A program made the position numbers and the translations under genes. This document shows, in pieces, positions 1-9,159 of a stretch of 63,817 nt of DNA. The stretch is from contig JAMCWO010000110.1 in assembly GCA_023481165.1 (NCBI GenBank), forward strand, positions 1 through 63,817, in the 5' to 3' direction. Each line of letters opens with the position of its first letter. Position 1 is the stretch's first letter. The stretch comes from Planctomycetota bacterium. Its GTDB lineage: Bacteria; Planctomycetota; Phycisphaerae; Sedimentisphaerales; Anaerobacaceae. The notes under the pieces were generated by a model. That model saw only the letters and a list, made by a program, of their open reading frames with translations. It ran no database searches and was not told the DNA's origin.

Positions 1-415
1 CCACGCCATCGTCCACCAGGATGACCGTGCGGCCTTCCAGCGCGGCCTTGGGCAGCACACTGCGATAGCGTTGCCGGCGGGCCTGGATCTCGGTGAGCTG
101 GCGGTCGGCTTCCTGTTCGATGTAGTCCTCGTCCGCACCCACTTTTTCGGCGATCTCGTGCTGAAGAAGAATGCGGCCGCCCTCAGAGACGGCCCCGATC
201 GCCAACTCCGGGTTGCCGGGCGCCCCGAGCTTGCGGGTCAGGACGATGTCCAAATCGGTATTCAACTCGCGCGCGATCGTATCGGCCACGACCACACCGC
301 CGCGCGGGATGCCCAGGATCAGGGGGTGATACGTCTCATATCCCGCCAGACTCTTGCCGAGCAGCCGGGCCGCCTGACGACGATCCGCGTACGGCTTTCC
401 TTTCAGTAGGACCAT
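1..415 (-). CDS. Phosphoribosyltransferase-domain protein, 3' part cut by window edge
   Basis: The first 138 codons of a gene that runs off the left edge. The product begins MVLLKGKPYADR, contains LILGIPRGGVVVAD and a KLGAPGNPELAIGA stretch, and reaches VILVDDGVA, the acidic PRPP-binding loop of type I phosphoribosyltransferases. This pattern fits the COG1926-type predicted phosphoribosyltransferases, which are soluble cytoplasmic proteins whose substrate is usually unknown. An in-frame ATG three codons upstream (424) is an alternative start. The family assignment rests on the loop motifs; the substrate cannot be inferred. Confidence 0.75.
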   Translation of the reverse strand, partial: MVLLKGKPYADRRQAARLLGKSLAGYETYHPLILGIPRGGVVVADTIARELNTDLDIVLTRKLGAPGNPELAIGAVSEGGRILLQHEIAEKVGADEDYIEQEADRQLTEIQARRQRYRSVLPKAALEGRTVILVDDGV

Positions 416-521
416 GGAGCCCATGCTATGTGGTTTGTCGTTTTCCCCAAGTGGTAAGCCCCCTAATCCACCGTCGCATTTTACCGAGAATGAAATGCGT
501 CGTGGACCTGCGGAAACAGAA

Positions 522-551
522 ACGGCCGGAGGTTTGGATCGCTCCGGCCGT
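522..551 (-). terminator. Rho-independent terminator of rpoD
   Basis: Read on the minus strand, a GC-rich stem (ACGGCCGGAG with its complement CTCCGGCCGT) is followed by TTCTGTTTCC. It starts 22 bases after the rpoD stop codon, where an intrinsic terminator is expected. Confidence 0.75.
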
Positions 552-572
552 GAAATTCCGGGTTAGGGAGGC

Positions 573-2369
573 TTACGCCGACTTGTGGTCGAGGAAGCCT
601 TCGAGCTTGCGGGCCCGGACCGGGTGCTGCAGCTTGCGAATGGCTTTGGCCTCGACCTGACGGACACGCTCGCGGGTTACCTTGAAGATGCGGCCCACCT
701 CTTCGAGGGTGTAGGTATAGCCGTCGCCGATGCCGTAGCGGAGCTTGATGATTTCCCGCTCGCGATACGACAGGGTCTTGAGCACCATGTCGATGCGCTC
801 CTTGAGCATTTCCTGCGTTGCGGAGGCCACCGGCGAATCCACGTCGTCATCTTCGATGAAATCGCCGAAGTAGGAGTCTTCGCTGTCCCCGATGGGCCGG
901 TCCAGGCTGATCGGGTGCTTGGAGATGTTCAGGACCCGCCGGGTCTCCTGGACGGACATGCTGACTTCCGTGGCGATCTCCTCGATGGTCGGCTCGCGGC
1001 CCAATTCCTGGTGCAGGATCTTGGAGGCGCTGCGAATCCGGCTCATCGTCTCGATCATGTGGACCGGGATGCGAATGGTTCGGGCATGGTCGGCAATCGC
1101 CCGGGTGATCGCCTGGCGAATCCACCAGGTCGCGTAGGTGCTGAACTTGTAGCCCCGGCGATACTCGTACTTGTCCACCGCCCGCATCAGGCCGGTGTTG
1201 CCCTCCTGGATCAGGTCCAGGAAGCTCAGCCCGCGGTTGCGGTACTTCTTGGCGATGGAAACCACCAGCCGCAGGTTGGCGCTGGACAGGGTCCGCTTGG
1301 CCTCTTCATACTGGGAGAAGACCCGCTCCATCGCGCGCAGCTTCTTCTCCAACGGCTCGGGCATCTCCAGGACCAAGTCCTGCAAACCGGCCAATTCCTG
1401 CCGGGCGGCCTGGATATCGTCCGCCGTCATGATGTCGTTGGTGCCGGCCTCAATGGTCTTTTGCAGTTGGCGCATCTTCTCGCACATGCCCTGCAGCTTG
1501 GTCTTCATCGGCTGGATGCGGCTGGTCCGCAGACTCAGCTCTTCCAGCAGGGTCGCAACCTTCCGCCGGTTGCGGCGCAGGTGCCGGGCATCGGCGCAGA
1601 CTTTGGACTCCTCCGTGCCGGTACAGATGCACTTGAAGAGCTTCTGATTGACGTCCAAGAGCTCGACCACGGTCTTGAGGTTCTCGGTCATGCGCTTCTT
1701 GATGACGCCCTTGGTGGTCAGGGGCGCGGTCCCGGTCTTGATGGTCCGGTCGAACGACATGGAACCGTCGAAGACCTGCTGGAGCAGCTCCACGGCGTTG
1801 CGGGCGCAGTAATCGCACTGAAGCATCTTGCGCCGGAAGACCATCCGCGCGATCTCGATCTTTCGCGCCAGGGCGATCTCATCCTTGCGGGTCAGCAGCG
1901 GGATCTGCCCCATCTGGGTCAGATACATGCGGATCGGATCGTCGATGCGGTGGGAGGCCTCGCCCTCGACGAACTCCTTTTCGAGCACCTCATCCTCTTC
2001 CGATTCCGGCGCCTCCGGCTGGGAGCTCTCCTCCTCGTCGACCGGCTCGGCATCCTCTTCGAAGTCCTCGTCCTTGGCGAGCGCCTGGGCCTCGGCATCG
2101 TTCTCATCGATGAGACTGATTCCCATCTCGTCGAGCGTGCTGAGCACCTTCTCAAGCTGCTTGGCGCTGACGGCATCGTCCGGCAAAGACTCGTTGATCT
2201 CCTCGTACGTCAAGAATCCCTTCTTCTTGCCCTTGGCGATCAACGACTTCATGAGCAACTCGGGGTCCTGGACCTCGGTCTTGGCTTTATCAGACGTAGT
2301 AGATGTAGTCTGTACTTCCGCCGGTTTCATGCCCTTTGCCTTCTTCGATTTCATTCCTTTCTTCGCCAC
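573..2369 (-). CDS. rpoD: Primary RNA polymerase sigma factor (sigma-70/SigA)
   Basis: This is the housekeeping sigma factor, about 598 residues. Visible parts in order: region 1.1-like (about residues 30-95), an acidic linker, region 1.2 ([17 protein letters not shown]), a long non-conserved region, region 2 from about residue 362 ([20 protein letters not shown], then the -10 melting residues [10 protein letters not shown]), region 3, and region 4 at the C-terminus with the -35 helix ([17 protein letters not shown]). A GTG start at 2369 was chosen because GTGGAG lies eight bases upstream; an ATG 17 codons further up has no ribosome site. It lies downstream of dnaG, as in the macromolecular-synthesis operon. 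The non-conserved region is unusual in carrying CxxC and CxC/C cysteines. Confidence 0.95.
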   Translation of the reverse strand: MAKKGMKSKKAKGMKPAEVQTTSTTSDKAKTEVQDPELLMKSLIAKGKKKGFLTYEEINESLPDDAVSAKQLEKVLSTLDEMGISLIDENDAEAQALAKDEDFEEDAEPVDEEESSQPEAPESEEDEVLEKEFVEGEASHRIDDPIRMYLTQMGQIPLLTRKDEIALARKIEIARMVFRRKMLQCDYCARNAVELLQQVFDGSMSFDRTIKTGTAPLTTKGVIKKRMTENLKTVVELLDVNQKLFKCICTGTEESKVCADARHLRRNRRKVATLLEELSLRTSRIQPMKTKLQGMCEKMRQLQKTIEAGTNDIMTADDIQAARQELAGLQDLVLEMPEPLEKKLRAMERVFSQYEEAKRTLSSANLRLVVSIAKKYRNRGLSFLDLIQEGNTGLMRAVDKYEYRRGYKFSTYATWWIRQAITRAIADHARTIRIPVHMIETMSRIRSASKILHQELGREPTIEEIATEVSMSVQETRRVLNISKHPISLDRPIGDSEDSYFGDFIEDDDVDSPVASATQEMLKERIDMVLKTLSYREREIIKLRYGIGDGYTYTLEEVGRIFKVTRERVRQVEAKAIRKLQHPVRARKLEGFLDHKSA

Positions 2370-2566
2370 AATCCAGACTCCACTAAAGAGAAACTGCAAA
2401 ACACTGAAGCGGGCTCCCAAACGCAGAAGTTCGCGTTGGGGGACCCAGTTGCCACCCTTGTGAAGCCAAAAACATGGGGATTCCCGCTTGGTTTATGGAT
2501 TCACCTGTTGTACGGTCCTTTTTACGTAATTGTTCAGCCCACCGGGGCTTAGCGACACGCGATCCC

Positions 2567-4363
2567 TCATGTGATCCCGATGCTGTGGGGGTGCTGGCGT
2601 CCCGGCGATCCCCCAGCCGGCCGCGCGGAATTCACCTCTGCGACCGCCAAGCTGGTCCGAGCATCCGCACCACGACCGGAACGTCCGTGCAGCACTCTCA
2701 GCGCATCGGCCAGGCGCGAAGGATAATTGCCCTTCTCCTCGCCGACCCGCTGCAACTCAACGATTCTCTCGCCGATCTCGACCGACTCGGCCCGCGCCAG
2801 CACCCGGCTCAGGGAGAAGTCCTCCTCGGACTGAATCACCTCCAATAAAATCGCGGCGATCTGGGCCAGCACCGGCACATCGAAGAGATCCTGCGAAACG
2901 CCCGGCTCGACGCGATGAAAGAGGCCGGGTTCGTTGAGCAGCACCTCGAGGACCTCTCGCTGGGCGGCGGCAGAAAGCCCCTCGCCCCAGTCGGTTACGG
3001 ACGAGCCATCCACCGCCCGGCCGTCGGTGCGGACCGGCTCGGCGGGCGGCTTGATGCGCCGGCCCAGCTCCTTGCGAATCTCCGCTTCGGGCAGGCCGAT
3101 CATCTTGGCCAGCTTGTTCACGATCAGACCGCTTTCGAGCACCGGAAGGTTATTTGACCCGAATCCGATGGCCACGGCCTGCAGAAACTCCTCCACCGCG
3201 CCCTTGCGGCTGGCCAGCGTATCATCGGCGGCAAAGGTCTCGCGCAGCCGGTCCCACTTGAACTGAAGGACATCGGTCGCCTGGGCGACCACCTGATCGA
3301 GCCCCTCTTTGCCCGCGGTCCGCACGAAATCGCAGGGGTCCTTGCCCTGCGGAACAAACGCCAGCTTGATGTCCAAGTGCTGCGATAGACATACTTCCAG
3401 AGCCCGGTTGGCGGCCGCCATCCCGGCGGTGTCGCTGTCGAACAGCAGGACCACTCTCTTGGCATACCGGCGGAGGATCCGCCCGTGCCCCGCCGTAAAG
3501 CTCGTGCCCAGGGTCGCGACGAGATTCGTGCAGCCATGCTGATGAGGCATAATCACATCGGTGTAGCCCTCGACGACCACGGCCGTGCCGGTCGCGACGA
3601 TCTGGTGACGGGCCTGCTCCAAGCCATAAAGCGTATTGCTCTTGTCAAACAGCGGCGTCGTGGGCGAGTTGATGTACTTGGCACCGGTCCCATCCAGGGT
3701 TCGGCCGCCGAACGCGGTCACCCGGCCCGTGACGTCCGTGATAACGAACATCAGCCGATTGACGAACTTGTCCTGGCCCGAGGCGGTCGTCAGTCCCGCC
3801 TGTTGCAGGAGCTGCGCCGGGATCTTGCGCTGGGCCGCTGCTTTGGCCAGCGCATCCACGGCGTTGGGCGCCAGGCCCAGCCGCCACTTGCCGATGCTCT
3901 CCTGCGAAATCCCGCGTCCCTCCAGATACTCCCGCGCGTGCTTGCCCTTCTCCGGATGGGTCAGGCACTGCTGAAAGAACTGCGCCGCCCACTTGTTGAC
4001 CCGCGCCAGCAGGTTCGGGTCGATATCATTGGGCTGTCCGGGCGCTGCCGGCATGGCCCGGCGGACCGGCTGGAGCGCGAGGCCCGCGCGCTCGGCGAGC
4101 CGCTCGATGGCCTGCGGAAACGTCAGTCCCTCCCGCATCTGGATGAACTTGAGCACATCGCCTCCGGCCCCGCACGCGAAGCACTTGAAGATCTGCTTGA
4201 CCGGGTTGACGTTCATGCTGGGCCGATGGTCCTCGTGGAAGGGGCACAAGCCGATCAGCTCGCGCCCCGTCTTCTTCAGACTCACGTGCTCCCCGATGAC
4301 GTCGACGATATCGTTCGCCTGCTGCACCCGGTTGATTGCAGCGTAATCGTATACTCCTGGCAT
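2567..4363 (-). CDS. dnaG: DNA primase
   Basis: DnaG makes RNA primers at the replication fork. The 598-residue length is normal. The N-terminal CHC2 zinc-binding domain is intact (CPFH at about residues 40-43, then FKCFACGAGGD). The central TOPRIM catalytic domain shows VVVEGYTDV and, later, LLFDSDTAGMAAA, carrying the metal-binding acidic residues. The C-terminal part should bind the DnaB helicase. The gene sits about 200 bp upstream of rpoD on the same strand, a classic pairing, so co-transcription is likely. Confidence 0.95.
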   Translation of the reverse strand: MPGVYDYAAINRVQQANDIVDVIGEHVSLKKTGRELIGLCPFHEDHRPSMNVNPVKQIFKCFACGAGGDVLKFIQMREGLTFPQAIERLAERAGLALQPVRRAMPAAPGQPNDIDPNLLARVNKWAAQFFQQCLTHPEKGKHAREYLEGRGISQESIGKWRLGLAPNAVDALAKAAAQRKIPAQLLQQAGLTTASGQDKFVNRLMFVITDVTGRVTAFGGRTLDGTGAKYINSPTTPLFDKSNTLYGLEQARHQIVATGTAVVVEGYTDVIMPHQHGCTNLVATLGTSFTAGHGRILRRYAKRVVLLFDSDTAGMAAANRALEVCLSQHLDIKLAFVPQGKDPCDFVRTAGKEGLDQVVAQATDVLQFKWDRLRETFAADDTLASRKGAVEEFLQAVAIGFGSNNLPVLESGLIVNKLAKMIGLPEAEIRKELGRRIKPPAEPVRTDGRAVDGSSVTDWGEGLSAAAQREVLEVLLNEPGLFHRVEPGVSQDLFDVPVLAQIAAILLEVIQSEEDFSLSRVLARAESVEIGERIVELQRVGEEKGNYPSRLADALRVLHGRSGRGADARTSLAVAEVNSARPAGGSPGRQHPHSIGIT

Positions 4364-4660
4364 AGGCTGCCGAGCCGATCCTTCCCTAAAAGCGCACTTC
4401 AGCGGCGATCCTCCAGCCCGCTGCGCGGCCTGAACAGAGACAGTACCCCGGCCCCAATCGATGTTTTGAGGGGCTTAGCTATTTAATATAGAGGGCAAAA
4501 TGAGCAAAAGTCAAATCACCGGGTGACAACCGCGTTTTCTATGCCGGAAAAAGGCATTTTGAACGTTTTAGACACCTGGCGAACTGATACACATGCACCG
4601 TTTTTGGGCTGTGCCGTCATGGCGCCGGAGTCATCGCAATTGTCTACGAGAAGGCCGCGA

Positions 4661-5446
4661 TCAGCCTGTTTGACCCGACTCGGGCAGATGGAAGAACTTG
4701 ACGGCGTTTCTCGTCGTGGCCTGCGCGAGATCCTCCAGGCTCACGCCCTTGAGGTCCGCCAGAAGTCTCGCCGTATGCACCATCAGAGCCGGCTCGTTCG
4801 GCTTGTGCTTGCGCACCGGCTCCGGGGACATATAGGGAGCATCGGTCTCGACCATCAGCCGGTCCAGCGGGACCGCCTGCGCCGCCGCACGTGTCGCGTC
4901 CGCGTTCTTGAACGTGACGACGCCGGTGAATGACAGATAATACCCGCGTTCCAAAAGCTGCCTCGCCTGGTCCGCCGAGCCGCTGAAACAGTGGAAGACA
5001 ACCCCTTTGAGTCCCCCGCCATCGCGGTCGAGGATTTCCACCGTTTCGTCAAATGCGTTGCGCGAGTGCACGATCGCGGGCAGGCCCAAGCTCCGGGCAA
5101 TGTCAAGATGGGCAGCAAATACCCTCGCCTGGTCCGGCTGTTTGGAGAAATTGTAGTGGAAGTCCAGCCCGGTCTCGCCGACGGCCACGACCTTGTCCTG
5201 CTGGGATTGGCGTTTCAGCTCCGCCAAAGCCACCGCATCACCGTCTTTTGCTTCGTGCGGATGAATCCCTACCGCCGCATACATGTTTTCATATCTCGCG
5301 GCCAGCTCGATGGCCCTGCCGTTGTCCTCCAGACTGGTCCCGACGGTGATCCAGCCGGTCACCCCTGCCGCCCGGCTCCGCGCCATCACCCCCGGCACAT
5401 CCCCCGCCAGCGGCTCAAACGTCAAATGGCAATGGGTATCAATCAT
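4661..5446 (-). CDS. tatD: TatD-family metal-dependent hydrolase (DNase)
   Basis: The 261-residue protein has the TatD signature set: IDTHCHLTF at the N-terminus (HxH metal ligands), GETGLDFHY, a LPAIVHSRNAFDE segment, HCFSGS, and ETDAPYMSP near the C-terminus. The family are TIM-barrel nucleases or hydrolases acting in the cytoplasm, implicated in DNA quality control. The stop of the upstream yraN gene lies only two bases before this start, so the two genes are almost certainly co-transcribed and may be translationally coupled. Confidence 0.92.
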   Translation of the reverse strand: MIDTHCHLTFEPLAGDVPGVMARSRAAGVTGWITVGTSLEDNGRAIELAARYENMYAAVGIHPHEAKDGDAVALAELKRQSQQDKVVAVGETGLDFHYNFSKQPDQARVFAAHLDIARSLGLPAIVHSRNAFDETVEILDRDGGGLKGVVFHCFSGSADQARQLLERGYYLSFTGVVTFKNADATRAAAQAVPLDRLMVETDAPYMSPEPVRKHKPNEPALMVHTARLLADLKGVSLEDLAQATTRNAVKFFHLPESGQTG

Positions 5447-5448
5447 CG

Positions 5449-5847
5449 CTATGGCACGAAGGCGTTTTCGAAGTGGCGGATTTGGGGGGAGCCGCGGTGG
5501 CCGAGGATCAGGGTGATGACATCGAAACGCAACGGGCGGTCCTCGATCCGGTGCGCCGCCAGGAAATGACGGGCGGCCTTGCTCACGCGCTCTCGTTTGG
5601 CCGGGGTGACCGTGGCCTCGGCCGGGCCGAACTGCTCATCCGCCCGCGAACGGACCTCCACGAAGACGAGCGTGCCGTCGCCGGCCACCATGACCAGGTC
5701 CAGTTCGCCTACCTTGCAGGAGTAATTGCGGATGAGGGTCCGCAGGCCCTTGTTCTGGAGGAACCGCTCGCAATACTTCTCGCCCCACCGGCCGAGCCTG
5801 GCCCTGTCGCTCAGCAGCCTGCGGCGAATCAGGAATAGTCCGCACAT
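5449..5847 (-). CDS. yraN: YraN family endonuclease-like protein (UPF0102)
   Basis: A 132-residue protein with the UPF0102 layout: LGRWGEKYCERFLQNKG, then LIRNYSCKVGELDLVM and VFVEVRSR, the E-x-D...ExK-like core of a Holliday-junction-resolvase-type nuclease fold (here the last charged position is R). The biochemical role in bacteria is unsettled. It lies between rplS and tatD; rplS near yraN is a widespread arrangement. It may start a few codons later, because MCGLFLIRRRLL precedes the conserved domain. Confidence 0.88.
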   Translation of the reverse strand: MCGLFLIRRRLLSDRARLGRWGEKYCERFLQNKGLRTLIRNYSCKVGELDLVMVAGDGTLVFVEVRSRADEQFGPAEATVTPAKRERVSKAARHFLAAHRIEDRPLRFDVITLILGHRGSPQIRHFENAFVP

Positions 5848-5914
5848 CCGAATCGTCCCACCTCCGCCCCGGCGCTACGGAAGCAACAAGGGATGATGCC
5901 GCTCGCGTCCAGTG

Positions 5915-6289
5915 TTACTTGGAGGCCGTGTGCTCGCTGTGGCGCTGCGACAGCTTGACCGCCTTGCCGGTCCGCTCGCGGAGGAAGTACAGCTTGGCCC
6001 GGCGGACTTTGCCGCTGCGGGTCGGCACGATGTTCAGCACATTGGGCGAATGGAGCGGGAAGATACGCTCCACGCCCTCGTTGCCGACGATCCGCCGGAC
6101 GGTGAAGCTCTCGTTGATCCCCCGGCCTTTGCGGGCGATGACCGTGCCGGTGAAAATCTGCGTGCGGGTCTTATCGCCTTCCTGGATCCGGCAGTGGACG
6201 TCCACTGTATCGCCCACCTCGAAATGCGGGATCTCCTTCTTCAGACTCTTGCTCTCAACGCTGTCCAGTATTTCGGTCTTCACGGTCAA
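5915..6289 (-). CDS. rplS: Large ribosomal subunit protein bL19
   Basis: The 124-residue product matches L19 throughout: the N-terminal helix, GDTVDVHCRIQEGDKTRTQ, FTGTVIARKGRGINESFTVR, and the basic tail VRRAKLYFLRERTGKA. bL19 sits at the 30S-50S interface. Length is normal. It is the first gene of the rplS-yraN-tatD group; about 67 bp separate it from yraN. Confidence 0.97.
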   Translation of the reverse strand: MTVKTEILDSVESKSLKKEIPHFEVGDTVDVHCRIQEGDKTRTQIFTGTVIARKGRGINESFTVRRIVGNEGVERIFPLHSPNVLNIVPTRSGKVRRAKLYFLRERTGKAVKLSQRHSEHTASK

Positions 6290-6446
6290 TCTCCCGAAGC
6301 TTATCTTTCACCAAGGCAATAAAACCCGTATTGTAGCAGCATGGCGGCGGAAGGCAAGTCCTTTTCGAGGATTTTCCACCGATCCGGCATCGTGGCCATA
6401 CAAGGATGGATTCGGGCTCAAGGTGGACGCTGTGAACGAAGCCAGT

Positions 6447-7265
6447 CTACCGGCTTTGCTCCTTCAAAGCCCCCTGGACGGCCTCGACGAGTTCCCGCTG
6501 CTCGTTCCCATCCAGGCTCTCCCCCTGCTCCAGAATGCGGATTCGGGTATCGATCTCCGGGTCCTGCTCCCGCAATTGCGTGAGCGTCTCATCCTGCTCG
6601 GCGATGCGTTGGTCGAGATCGTCCAGATCGAACGGCCAGCCCAGGATCCGCCCCAGCAGCGAAGCGCCCGTCTTGATCGCCTGGAAATCCTCGGAGTCCA
6701 CCAGGTAAAACGGCACTTCGACCCACAGGCCGACACCGGGCAAATGCCGATTCTTGGCCAGCCAGAGCAGATAGATGCTGGTATTCGGCGGCCCCTGCCA
6801 AGCCAAGCCGGCCGGCACCACCCGCCGCAACTCGCGCTGCAGGGCCAGGTCATTGGACACCAGGAACGCCCGGCGGTTCGCCGTATGCGGAATCATGGAC
6901 GCGATCCCGTTGACCGTATACAGCGTCTCCACCCCGTGATACTCCTCGGCCAGATCCAGCACACCGTTGAGGAACTCATAGCGGTGGGAGGACGGCTCAT
7001 CCGACCGGAGAATCACAATGTTCTCCCGCTCGTTGCACACGAGCCGGCTCTGCGGGAATTCGGCCACATCGTCGTTGACGGTCACGCCACCGACCGGGAA
7101 AAAGCTCACCGGCCGGACCTGGCCGAACGAGCTGGTCCCCGGCGTATCCGCCAGGAAGTCGGCGACGCCCCGGCTGACCGCGCCGACATCTTTCGTCCAG
7201 CCGACGATCAGCGACGGCCGTTCCACGTGGGGCCGCGATGTAAAACGAAACATCTCAAGATTCAT
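6447..7265 (-). CDS. PAC2 family protein, copy A
   Basis: About 272 residues starting MNLEMFRF. The motifs (PSLIVGWTKDVGAVS, an internal YTVNGIASMIPHTANRR, and WLAKNRHLPGVGLWVEVPFYL) fit the PAC2 family, whose archaeal and eukaryotic members are proteasome-assembly chaperones. The bacterial role is not established. The C-terminal 70 residues form a likely coiled coil (DLDQRIAEQDETLTQLRE). The start overlaps the end of the upstream PAC2 gene by 11 bases, which supports translational coupling and probably a heteromeric partner. Confidence 0.8.
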   Translation of the reverse strand: MNLEMFRFTSRPHVERPSLIVGWTKDVGAVSRGVADFLADTPGTSSFGQVRPVSFFPVGGVTVNDDVAEFPQSRLVCNERENIVILRSDEPSSHRYEFLNGVLDLAEEYHGVETLYTVNGIASMIPHTANRRAFLVSNDLALQRELRRVVPAGLAWQGPPNTSIYLLWLAKNRHLPGVGLWVEVPFYLVDSEDFQAIKTGASLLGRILGWPFDLDDLDQRIAEQDETLTQLREQDPEIDTRIRILEQGESLDGNEQRELVEAVQGALKEQSR

Positions 7266-8157
7266 GGCCGACCTCGCCTCTGAACAGTTCATCAAGATGG
7301 TCCAGGATTTCCTGCTTCTCCCTATCCGTGATCGGTCCGAGGTCGACATGATGCGGATGCCGGAGGCTGTCCATCTCCTCGCGCACCTGCTCCGGCAGCT
7401 CTTCCGCGTCAGCCAGCGTCTCCAAGATCTGATCGATATTCGCCTCCACCCGCGCGGCCGACTCTTGGAGCTCGCTCAGGTCCAGCGGTATATCCAGAAG
7501 GCTGCCCAACACCTCGAGGACGGAGATGGAGGCCTTCGGGTACGGCCACGGAGCTCCCTGCAGGTAGTACGGCACCTCGCCCAGCCGCCAGACCGCCTCG
7601 ATGCCCCGGCTCTGGGCCACTCCCAAAAGCAGCCCGTTCAGGCCGGTGATGGACCCGGTCCCGTCGGCGCTGTCCAGCTCCGACATCAGGACGGTATTGC
7701 CATACCGGCGAATCTCCGGAATCAGCCGGCGGCTGTTCGGTACCGCCCAGACCCGCGGCTTGGCCGTATGATGGATCGCCGTCACACTGGCGCCCGACGT
7801 GTACATCCGCCGACAGCCCAGCTTCTCCGCGACATCCAGCACTTCCTCGGCCATCTCGTACGCCTTTTCCGTATCCTCCGGTTGCCGCTCGCCGACCAGA
7901 AACACGAGATCCCTATCCTGCCGGCGGCGGCTGAAGAACCGGGTCGCCGGAAACCGCAGGTCCTCGATCAGCCCGTTCGCAATCACCACGTGGGCCGGAT
8001 CGAAATAGTCGTACGGCTCGATCAGACCGAACTCCTCGGCCCGCATGAGACGACGCATCGTGTTGATCGCCGCCAGACCGACATTGGCAATGCCGGCCCA
8101 GCCGCACAGCATGATCGGCCGTTTCAGTTCAGGTTCTCGAAAGAGCTTCACGCTCAT
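7255..8157 (-). CDS. PAC2 family protein, copy B
   Basis: About 300 residues from ATG 8157, chosen because GAGAAGGGAAC precedes it; an ATG 16 codons upstream lacks such a site. The PAC2 pattern is clear: PIMLCGWAGIANVGLAA, VVIANGLIEDLRFP, YTSGASVTAIHH, and GLNGLLLGVAQSRGI near the substrate-binding pocket of the fold. The C-terminal third is helical and acidic. It is the first gene of a two-gene unit with the overlapping downstream paralogue. The function in bacteria is unknown. Confidence 0.8.
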   Translation of the reverse strand: MSVKLFREPELKRPIMLCGWAGIANVGLAAINTMRRLMRAEEFGLIEPYDYFDPAHVVIANGLIEDLRFPATRFFSRRRQDRDLVFLVGERQPEDTEKAYEMAEEVLDVAEKLGCRRMYTSGASVTAIHHTAKPRVWAVPNSRRLIPEIRRYGNTVLMSELDSADGTGSITGLNGLLLGVAQSRGIEAVWRLGEVPYYLQGAPWPYPKASISVLEVLGSLLDIPLDLSELQESAARVEANIDQILETLADAEELPEQVREEMDSLRHPHHVDLGPITDREKQEILDHLDELFRGEVGHES

Positions 8158-8563
8158 GTTCCCTTCTCTCAGTCTACCGACCTTAGTCTCAAATATCGGA
8201 TTCATAAGTTAATAATGGCCGGGAGGGCAATTGGTTCGTATCCGGGCGCGCGCCGGTGTATCCTCATCGGCCCACACGTAAGGAAAAGCCGCACCAAAGC
8301 CGTCGGGCCTCCCGCGCCGGGACCGGACGAAGGAGTCTTGCCGCCTTACGAAGACACTCGGTGATGGAGTGGGCGCTCGCATGGGTAGGTTGTTGCCGAC
8401 AGTGGAGTAAGGATTATGAGCAATTGCCGCCCGGCAGCGGGAGCATGTTCCTGCCGGCGTCGATGGGCCTGCGAATCCGCCGGCCGGGACGCACTGATGT
8501 CACGGCTTCGCGCCGATCCTCTCGGGGATCGTGACGATGCCGGCCGCTGCCGGCGGGAGCCTC
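8158..8563. other. Intergenic stretch with no recognised gene
   Basis: About 400 bp between two minus-strand genes. Short open frames here have no start context or recognisable sequence. Upstream of PAC2 copy B this stretch must contain that unit's promoter, but no clear -35/-10 pair was picked out. Confidence 0.5.
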
Positions 8564-8881
8564 TTACACCGGCTCGGGGTGCAGGATCTGCGGCGCCGCC
8601 GCGGCTTCCTGGGGCTTCGTGGCGGCCTCTTCAGAGTGCCGCACCAACTCGTTGTAGAGCCAGGCAAACGACAGACCGCCGAGGAAGGCGTCGCAGAAGC
8701 CCCAGGCCAGGCCGATGAGGCTGCCCGCGGGCGAGATCTTGTAGCCCCGATAGAGTCGGCTCAGGCCGGTGGGTTTGGGCGAGGGACCCTCGAACGCCAT
8801 GATCCACCACGTCAGGGAAAACAGTCCGGCCCCCCAGAGAATGCCGCACGTCAGCCCGAATGCCTTGGGATCCAGTTTCAT
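8564..8881 (-). CDS. Small two-helix membrane protein of the 'bacteriophage holin'-annotated type
   Basis: 105 residues: MKLDPKAFGLTCGILWGAGL opens a first membrane segment (about 8-28), a short loop with LSRLYRGYKISPAGS follows, then a second segment (GSLIGLAWGFCDAFLGGLSF, about 53-75) and a Glu/Ala/Pro-rich tail. Proteins with this KLDxKAFGLxxGILWG start and an SxxGSLIGLxxGFxD second helix are often labelled 'bacteriophage holin' in bacterial genomes, with no phage genes nearby, as here. The actual role is unknown. Confidence 0.6.
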   Translation of the reverse strand: MKLDPKAFGLTCGILWGAGLFSLTWWIMAFEGPSPKPTGLSRLYRGYKISPAGSLIGLAWGFCDAFLGGLSFAWLYNELVRHSEEAATKPQEAAAAPQILHPEPV

Positions 8882-8925
8882 ATGGTTGTGCCCCTTTCTC
8901 TTTCCCTCGAGTTCGCCTGCAGCAA

Positions 8926-8995
8926 TGTCATCCCCGCGCAGGCGGGGAGACGCCGTAAGGCGTTATTCTCTTGTATGCTCTTACGAACACACTAC
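8926..8995. repeat. CCCCGCGCAGGCGGGG hairpin followed by a degenerate REP-like inverted pair
   Basis: A palindrome preceded by TGTCAT (8926-8948) abuts two REP-like units: ACGCCGTAAGGCGTT (8950-8964) and, inverted, a unit ending CACACTAC (8975-8995). Both have a GTAA loop between short GC arms. The same units recur near 19.9, 39.8 and 41.2 kb. Confidence 0.7.
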
Positions 8996-9159
8996 CAACT
9001 CCCCGCCGTCATCATTCACGGTACGCACGCCGATCCATGCAGTTCTCCCAGCATGGCTGCAATATTTCCGCATGGGTAACGACTGAACCCCTGAAGAACG
9101 GACCGGCAAGCACATCCAAGTTGCTTCCAAGTCATTGACCTTATTTGGGAGAAGTAAAC

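Noticed and set aside
585..2552. Long plus-strand open frame of 655 codons
   Set aside because: It is antisense to rpoD, whose domain motifs are unmistakable. High GC makes antisense frames open.
8256..8718. Two small plus-strand frames
   Set aside because: Basic low-complexity products, no start context, partly antisense to the holin-like gene.
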